Made by a program: the position numbers and the translations under genes. Below, piece after piece: positions 59,385 to 64,000 of a DNA stretch of 64,000 nucleotides; positions within the stretch are counted from its first letter, which is position 1, and each line of letters starts with the position of its first letter. The notes under the pieces are model-generated. The model was not told where the DNA came from, made no database searches, and saw nothing but the letters and a program-made list of their open reading frames with translations. This DNA comes from Herbiconiux aconitum (GTDB lineage Bacteria > Actinomycetota > Actinomycetes > Actinomycetales > Microbacteriaceae): the NCBI RefSeq assembly GCF_024979235.1, contig NZ_JANLCM010000001.1, positions 2,046,001 through 2,110,000 of the forward strand, in the 5' to 3' direction.

Positions 59385-60560
59385 TCAGCTCTCAGCGACC
59401 AGTTCTCGCTCATCCCGCCGTGTGCGAAGGCGTCGCGTGCTGATCTCGGTGAGCACGACGAGCACCGCGATGATGACGACGGATGCAGCGATCACGGCTT
59501 CTGCGGGAAGGGAAGCCGCAAGCGGAACCAGGATCCAGGGCAACACGATGCCCGTCGGCGCCCAGATCGCCACGTCACGCCACGGCGCGCCGTACCGCAG
59601 TGATTCCGCGGCGCTGGCCAGGAAGAACAGGCTGATTCCGGCACCCAGGCACAACGCTGCTCCCTGCGGCAGGTGGTGGCCTGCCTCGGCGACTGCGGTG
59701 CCCAATGCTGAGGCGAACATCGCGACGCCGGCCACCAGCACGAACGGCAGATACATCACCGTGTCGCGGATGCCTCCGACGCTGCCGGCCAGCTGAAGTC
59801 GTCGGAGGCCCAGGGTGACCCCTGAGCTCGCGCGGCCGAAGAAGATCCAGGCCAGCATCGAGACCGCTGCGAAACCGAGGAAGCCGGTCAACGCCGACGT
59901 CGCCGACCAGTGCGAATCGAGCTCGGAGATGATCGTCAAGATGGACTCACCGAAGACGATCACCACGAGCAGGCCTACGCGCTCGGACAGATGCTCGACG
60001 TTGAGTGTTTCATTGAGCCACGTCTGCTTGCTGCGCCCGAGAAAGCTGAGAATCGCGATCTCGATCGCGAGCGCTGTCGCCCACAGAACGTATTGCCAGG
60101 GCGGGGCTGTGAAGATCGAGACGAGCCAGAGAGACGCGGGTACGACGCTGTAAAGGATCGGCCGCCACCAGGGTGCGCCGCTCGCGCGGCGGTTCTTCAA
60201 CCAGGGAAACACCCACACCAGTCTGATCGCCGCATTGCCCAGCGCGAACGCCGCAGCGCGGTCCGTCGTGGCTTCCGCGACAGATGCCGCCATCACACCG
60301 AGCGCGACCATTCCGAGAGTGACGGTTATCCAGATCATCGGGGTGATGCGAGCACCGAAAAGGTTCATGGTGATTGTCGCGTTGACCCAGGCCCACCACG
60401 CGATGGCAAGGAAAGCGAAGAACGCCAGGGTCTGCGTCCACGACGGGTCGCCGTGAAGGGTATGGGCGATCTGGCTGATGTACGCCACCATCACCAGGTC
60501 GAAGAAGAGCTCGAGCCAGTGAGCGCCGCGACTCGACTTGCTCTCGGGGGCCGCGGTCAT
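59385..60560 (-). CDS. Low-temperature-requirement protein A (LtrA)-family membrane protein
   Basis: A protein of about 391 residues with ten or more membrane helices. The LtrA hallmark is near the N-terminus (GAHWLELFFDLVMVAYISQIAH), followed by WWAWVNATITMNLFG, LNVEHLSERVGLLVVIVFGESIL and FFLASAAESLRYGAPW. LtrA proteins are needed for cold growth in Listeria; the biochemical activity is unknown. I place the start at ATG 60560 just before the conserved block; an in-frame ATG at 60644 would add 28 low-complexity residues. The gene converges with the RelE-type pair. Confidence 0.85.
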   Translation of the reverse strand: MTAAPESKSSRGAHWLELFFDLVMVAYISQIAHTLHGDPSWTQTLAFFAFLAIAWWAWVNATITMNLFGARITPMIWITVTLGMVALGVMAASVAEATTDRAAAFALGNAAIRLVWVFPWLKNRRASGAPWWRPILYSVVPASLWLVSIFTAPPWQYVLWATALAIEIAILSFLGRSKQTWLNETLNVEHLSERVGLLVVIVFGESILTIISELDSHWSATSALTGFLGFAAVSMLAWIFFGRASSGVTLGLRRLQLAGSVGGIRDTVMYLPFVLVAGVAMFASALGTAVAEAGHHLPQGAALCLGAGISLFFLASAAESLRYGAPWRDVAIWAPTGIVLPWILVPLAASLPAEAVIAASVVIIAVLVVLTEISTRRLRTRRDERELVAES

Positions 60561-60689
60561 CGGACGGAACCCGGTGCCCCGTTGCGACGGAACATCGATC
60601 GGTCTGGCGAGCCCAGCACTTCCACCTCCAAGGGGAGCAGCCATGCCGCTCGAAGATACGGTGGCGTCCAGCCTATAGGGGAGTCGCTC

Positions 60690-60795
60690 GGACCACCGGA
60701 AGGCGAGGGTCGCGGGCGGGCGACGGAAGTAGGACTCGTCGGGGCATCCGGACGCACAGCGTTAGAGGTGTCGCGACCGCGGAACCGCTTCCGGA
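60690..60795 (-). pseudogene. Third fragment of the RamB/ScfR-type regulator gene
   Basis: About 105 bases (60700-60795) are nearly the same as 53585-53685: the minus strand reads KRFRGRDTSNAVRPDAPTSP, then drifts into another frame. This is the FRGRDT-CPDE region of the regulator. It lies just upstream of the LtrA gene and next to a wall-binding-repeat remnant, again at a module border. Confidence 0.7.
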
Positions 60796-60837
60796 TTGGG
60801 GTCCGTCGCGAGATCGCGGATGATCTAGGCTCTGCTA

Positions 60838-61084
60838 TGCGACAGCTGTCGCGAGAGCGACGGGAGAGACCGCGATGCTGGCGTCGGGATCGGTGTTCGC
60901 CGACGCGCTGTCGGGTGGGGCCGGTGGCCGCAACGATCGACGCCCCCCTCTTCCTCGCGCAGCGCGACTGCTACCCCGGCTCGGTGTGGGATGGCATCCG
61001 TCGCTACGACCCGGTCGACCTGCTGCTGCTCGGCGGACCGAACACCCTCAGCGACTCGGTGCTGAATGTCGAATATCTGTGCTG
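60838..61084 (+). pseudogene. Remnant of a cell-wall-binding repeat 2 (CWB2) protein
   Basis: The plus strand reads LASGSVFADALSGGAG in one frame and VAATIDAPLFLAQRDCYPGS, YDPVDLLLLGGPNTLSDSVL in another, ending NVEYLC. Both are typical of the putative cell-wall-binding repeat 2 (VxxxxGxxFxDALSG, then APLFLxxxxxxxP). A frame change between them and the lack of a start show this is a tail fragment of a lost surface-protein gene. Confidence 0.75.
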
Positions 61085-61148
61085 ATGCTTGCGTGGGTCG
61101 GGGTCCCGAGCCGCGCCTGGCAATCCAACTCCTAAGAAAAGACACCTC

Positions 61149-61454
61149 ATGACCGAGACAGCTGAGCCGGCCATGCCGCTCCTCCCCACGATCCTCGGGT
61201 ACGGGATCTTCGCACTGTGGATCGCCATTCTGGTCGTTGCCGTGACGACGCTGGTGCGCGCAGACCGCCTCTCTCCCGGGGCCCGAGTGATCTGGTGTGT
61301 GTCGATGATCCTGATCCCATTCGCCGGTTGCGTCGTCTGGCTGCTCTACTACGGCATCAACAGGCACCGCCTCCGGTCGGTGAGGCGGTCGTCGGCAAGC
61401 GCGACCAGGTCGTGTTCGCCACGAACTTCTGGGCCCCCATCGACCACGATGTGA
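61149..61454 (+). CDS. PLDc_N-domain membrane protein
   Basis: A 101-residue protein with two membrane helices (GYGIFALWIAILVVAVTTLV and ARVIWCVSMILIPFAGCVVWLLYYG) and the charged turn DRLSPGARVIW, the pattern of the phospholipase-D N-terminal (PLDc_N) family. These are small membrane proteins of unknown function common in actinobacteria. The C-terminal 25 residues are Ser/Arg-rich and atypical, so the end may have been altered. Confidence 0.8.
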   Translation: MTETAEPAMPLLPTILGYGIFALWIAILVVAVTTLVRADRLSPGARVIWCVSMILIPFAGCVVWLLYYGINRHRLRSVRRSSASATRSCSPRTSGPPSTTM

Positions 61455-61522
61455 ACGACCGCGGCGCGTTGCGACGCTGAATCACCCAAGCCGTCGCGCC
61501 CCTCCGCGTCGACTCAAGCCGC

Positions 61523-62512
61523 TCACGCCACGCCTGGCGCCTCCACCAGGCGCTGGCCCAGCTCGGCCAGAGTGGGAGGGTTCGCGCCGGCCCGAGAGAC
61601 GGTGATCGCCGCGCTGCGAACCGCGAAGTCGCCGATCTGCGCAAGCACAGTCGGCTCGAGAGCGATCCCTTCACGCAGCGACCCGGCGGGAATCCCTTCG
61701 TCCAGGAGGGCGGCAAGCCTATCGATCAGAGCGCTCATGAACGAGTCGCCGGCGCCGATCGTGTCGGCCACGGTGACCGCGACCCCGGGCACGGGCAACC
61801 GTGCTGAGGACGTGGCGAGGAGAGCGCCCTCGCCACCTCGCGTGACCGCGACGAGACCCGGGCCCAGCCGCAGGATGCGGTCGGCGGCGTCATCGGCGTC
61901 TGCGCCAGGGTAGAGCCAATCCGCGTCTTCGTCGCTCAGCTTCACCACCGCCGCAGATTCGGCGAGCTCGCCGAAGCGCTCCAGCACCCGAGCGTGCCCG
62001 GGCACGATCGACGGCCGGATGTTGGGATCGAGAGTGATGAGCGGTGTTCCCCCGCCCGCAGCACGTGCGGCGAGCTCCCGGAGCAGCTGGCTGACGGCGG
62101 TGCCACCGGGCTCGAGGAACGCGCCGATCGAACCGGCATGGACGACACCGGCCGCAGCCAGCACCGGGTGCGCAGCGGACAGGCCGGCGGGCAGCGACCA
62201 CCGGAGATCGAAGGAGTAGTCAGCCGATCCGTCCGGCCTGAGCCGGGCGGTGGCCGTCGAAGTCGCCTCGGGCGTCGGGGAACCGGGAGCGAGCTCGACC
62301 CCGGCTGAACCGAGGTGGGCGGCTATCGCCTCGCCACGGGCATCCTCACCGATGCGGGTGATCAGCGTTACACGCCGGCCGAGTCGGCCGAGTCCGAAGG
62401 CGATGTTCATCGGCGAGCCACCCGGATGCTCGACGGGGTCGGCGCCCGGGTTTTTCACGACGTCGATGAGCGACTCGCCGATCGCGACGACGGAGGTGCG
62501 GAAGTGGGACAC
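61523..62512 (-). CDS. PfkB-family carbohydrate kinase (fructokinase-like)
   Basis: A 329-residue ribokinase-family kinase with ATG 62512. It shows SVVAIGESLIDVV, GGSPMNIAFGLGRLGRRVTLITRIGEDARG, the substrate-loop strand ITLDPNIRPSIVPG and the signature VADTIGAGDSFMSALIDRL with the catalytic Asp. It phosphorylates a sugar brought in by the ABC system upstream on the same strand; fructose is likely because the linked importer is single-domain and FrcA-like. A 40-base hairpin separates it from the monooxygenase gene. Confidence 0.9.
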   Translation of the reverse strand: MSHFRTSVVAIGESLIDVVKNPGADPVEHPGGSPMNIAFGLGRLGRRVTLITRIGEDARGEAIAAHLGSAGVELAPGSPTPEATSTATARLRPDGSADYSFDLRWSLPAGLSAAHPVLAAAGVVHAGSIGAFLEPGGTAVSQLLRELAARAAGGGTPLITLDPNIRPSIVPGHARVLERFGELAESAAVVKLSDEDADWLYPGADADDAADRILRLGPGLVAVTRGGEGALLATSSARLPVPGVAVTVADTIGAGDSFMSALIDRLAALLDEGIPAGSLREGIALEPTVLAQIGDFAVRSAAITVSRAGANPPTLAELGQRLVEAPGVA

Positions 62513-62534
62513 AGGTCGGCCTTTCAGGCGTGGT

Positions 62535-62574
62535 GACGGCTCCGCCCGCGTTCAGGACCGCGGCCGGAGCCGTC
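62535..62574 (-). terminator. Hairpin between monooxygenase and kinase genes
   Basis: Arms 62535-62544 and 62565-62574 (GACGGCTCCG and its complement) pair perfectly, with a second CCGCG/CGCGG pair inside (62546-62550 with 62559-62563). It lies in the 89-base gap after the monooxygenase stop on the minus strand and upstream of the kinase start, so it may attenuate expression of the kinase. Confidence 0.55.
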
Positions 62575-62601
62575 GATCGCGAGCAGAGCCGTCTGTCGCG
62601 G

Positions 62602-62904
62602 TCAGCCCTCGAGGGGCTGGAGCCAGGTGAGCTGCGAGCCGTCTTCGACGATCAACGGCCCGAGCCGGGCGTTGAACTCGACTCCGTAGGGAGCGCCGAT
62701 GTGTGCTGCGAAGGCGTCGTCGTCGCGATAGACCTCGTAGACGAAGAAGCGCGACGGCTGTTCGGCCAGCTGGAACGGGGCGAATTCGACGCACCCGGGC
62801 TCCGCTCGCACCTGCACGGCGAAGCCGGCCAAGAGCGCAGCCACGGCTTCCTCCTCGCCCGGCAGTGCGGTGAACTCGGCGACGAGCACCTTCCGCCCGC
62901 TCAC
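62602..62904 (-). CDS. Putative quinol monooxygenase (ABM domain)
   Basis: A 100-residue antibiotic-biosynthesis-monooxygenase-type protein: VLVAEFTALPGEEEAVAALL, then EPGCVEFAPFQLAEQPSRFFVYEVYRDDDAFAAHI, the ordinary dimeric ferredoxin-like fold of YgiN/LsrG relatives. The start GTG 62904 overlaps the stop of the ABC ATPase gene (62901-62904), so it is co-translated with the transporter. Genes of this kind often sit in sugar operons, where they may isomerise or detoxify a metabolite. Confidence 0.87.
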   Translation of the reverse strand: MSGRKVLVAEFTALPGEEEAVAALLAGFAVQVRAEPGCVEFAPFQLAEQPSRFFVYEVYRDDDAFAAHIGAPYGVEFNARLGPLIVEDGSQLTWLQPLEG

Positions 62905-63695
62905 GCCGTGGCCGCGCCGGTCATGATCGCCACGGCGTCGGTCATCGAGTGCGACTGCGGCGTGATCGTCGCCGCGCGCTTGCCGAGCCGCTGGATGTGA
63001 ATGCGGTCGGCGACATCGAACACGTGCGGCATGTTGTGGCTGATCAGGATGACCGGCACCCCTCGATCGCGCAGGTTGCGGATGAGTTCGAGCACCTGGT
63101 TCGACTCCCGCACGCCGAGCGCCGCGGTGGGCTCGTCGAGCACCACGACCTTCGACCCGAAGGCCGCGGCCCGCGCCACCGCCACGGCCTGACGCTGCCC
63201 ACCGGAGAGGTTCTCGACGGGCACCGTGACGTCTTGCAGCGTCGAGATTCCGAGGTTCGTGAGCTCTTCCTTAGCCGCCTTCCGCATCCCAGCGGTGTCG
63301 AGCACCCGGAAGACCGAGCCCAGGATGCCGGATCTCCGCATCTCCCGGCCGAGGTAGAGGTTCGAGGCCACATCGAGTGCGGGAGAGACGGCGAGGTTCT
63401 GGTAGACCGTCTCGATTCCCGCTGCGCGAGCATCCTGAGGCCGTTTGAAGGTGACCTTCTTTCCGTCGAGGAAGAGCTCGCCCTCATCCGGGATCTCGGC
63501 GCCGGTGAGGCACTTGATGAGCGTCGATTTGCCGGCTCCGTTGTCGCCGATGATGGCGAGAACCTCTCCGGGGTAGAGCTCGAGGCTCACGCCGTCGAGT
63601 CCGACGACGCGGCCGAAGGTCTTCACGAGGCGGCGGGCCTGCAGCACCGGCGTGCGCGTGGCCGACTCGGGAGCAGTGTTCTCGGTGATGGTCAC
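62901..63695 (-). CDS. Sugar ABC transporter ATP-binding protein, single domain (FrcA-like)
   Basis: A 264-residue ATPase with one ABC domain: Walker A GDNGAGKST, YQNLAVSP (Q-loop), LSGGQRQAVAVARA (signature), VVVLDEPTAALGV (Walker B) and ISHNMPHVFDVADR (H-loop). Single-domain ATPases with RbsC-type permeases are known for fructose (FrcA). The start is GTG 63695 behind AAAGG, overlapping the permease stop as GTGA. It therefore differs in design from the two-domain ATPase at 3149-4669; this is the second sugar importer of the window. Confidence 0.92.
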   Translation of the reverse strand: MTITENTAPESATRTPVLQARRLVKTFGRVVGLDGVSLELYPGEVLAIIGDNGAGKSTLIKCLTGAEIPDEGELFLDGKKVTFKRPQDARAAGIETVYQNLAVSPALDVASNLYLGREMRRSGILGSVFRVLDTAGMRKAAKEELTNLGISTLQDVTVPVENLSGGQRQAVAVARAAAFGSKVVVLDEPTAALGVRESNQVLELIRNLRDRGVPVILISHNMPHVFDVADRIHIQRLGKRAATITPQSHSMTDAVAIMTGAATA

Positions 63696-64000
63696 TTGCG
63701 TACCTTTCTGATCCACTGGTCGACGGCCACGGCCACGATGATGAGCACACCCACGGCGAGCGTCTGGTAGAGCACGTCGAGGCCGGCGAGGGAGAGCCCG
63801 TTGCGAAACACGCCCACGATGAGTGCCCCGAGCAGCGTGCCCCAGACGGTGCCACGACCGCCGAAGAGGCTCGTGCCGCCGATCACGACGGCGGTGATGG
63901 AGTCGAGGTTGAGGTCGGCGCCCGCGTTGGGGCTCGCGGCGTTGGTGCGGCCGATCTGAATCCACGCGCCGATGGCAAGAATGGCGCCGGCGGCGAGGTA
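63692..64000 (-). CDS. Sugar ABC transporter permease (C-terminal part, runs off window)
   Basis: The minus-strand frame is open from the window edge to 63692. The last 102 residues include the BPD_transp_2 hallmark ITAVVIGGTSLFGGRGTVWGTLLGALIVG, two further helices and the basic end DQWIRKVRK. The beginning lies beyond position 64000. It is the first visible gene of the operon permease, ATPase, monooxygenase, then kinase. Confidence 0.92.
   Translation of the reverse strand, partial: YLAAGAILAIGAWIQIGRTNAASPNAGADLNLDSITAVVIGGTSLFGGRGTVWGTLLGALIVGVFRNGLSLAGLDVLYQTLAVGVLIIVAVAVDQWIRKVRK

Noticed and set aside
42937..61085. Complete prophage or integrative element
   Set aside because: No integrase, structural phage gene, relaxase or clear attachment repeats were found; scars look like homologous recombination.

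Overview
The window is high-GC DNA (GTG/TTG starts, dense 4-base ATGA/GTGA gene overlaps, LPXTG-type and Tat exports, WxL-type surface proteins, leaderless promoters). It reads as an actinobacterium, most probably Microbacteriaceae or a close relative; that placement is inference from gene content and style, not from a marker gene. No rRNA, tRNA, CRISPR array or complete insertion sequence was recognised.

Layout. 1-692 is the 5' part of a secreted lamin-tail-domain protein. 852-10971 is a sugar-catabolic cluster: xylA and the ABC permease and ATPase genes on the minus strand, divergent from a sugar-binding lipoprotein, a Gfo/Idh/MocA dehydrogenase, a sugar-phosphate isomerase/epimerase-like protein and two ROK regulators. 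11186-17512 encodes a very large cell-wall-anchored ThuA/glucose-sorbosone-dehydrogenase protein. 18310-21387 holds a MarR gene and a tightly coupled three-gene minus-strand operon: a small three-repeat peptide, a Cupin_4 (JmjC-like) oxygenase and a sucrase/ferredoxin-like protein. I regard this operon as the best candidate for an undescribed system, possibly an oxygenase-modified ribosomal peptide. 21488-34748 is mostly housekeeping or small regulatory genes: WYL, VOC, MDR reductase, PPOX, GPP34/TetR with a clear operator, S4, DHFR-like, and a LOV-GAF-GGDEF-EAL blue-light c-di-GMP protein. 35019-40016 is a cell-surface block: a WxL-type phosphatase, a DUF916 protein, an LPDTG protein and a HupE-like protein. 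40250-42895 holds SDR, XRE and EamA genes.

42.9-61.1 kb is a patchwork accessory island. It contains an intact PIN toxin with an HTH antitoxin, an intact MazEF, an intact Phd/RelE-type pair, and an HTH-fused MntA-type nucleotidyltransferase beside a broken HepT. It also has several decayed copies of the same toxin-antitoxin families, three fragments of one RamB/ScfR-type regulator gene at module borders, a 1,228-residue protein ending in a PD-(D/E)xK-like nuclease signature, small exported proteins, a bacteriophytochrome GGDEF-EAL protein, and a wHTH-nucleotidyltransferase preceded by three evenly spaced palindromes. From 61.1 kb the DNA becomes orderly again: a PLDc_N membrane protein, a PfkB kinase, a monooxygenase and the start of a second sugar ABC operon that runs off the window.

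How it fits together: two sugar-import systems with their own catabolic enzymes flank a region of surface proteins, two light-responsive c-di-GMP enzymes (blue and red/far-red) and a defence or toxin-antitoxin region that has recombined repeatedly.
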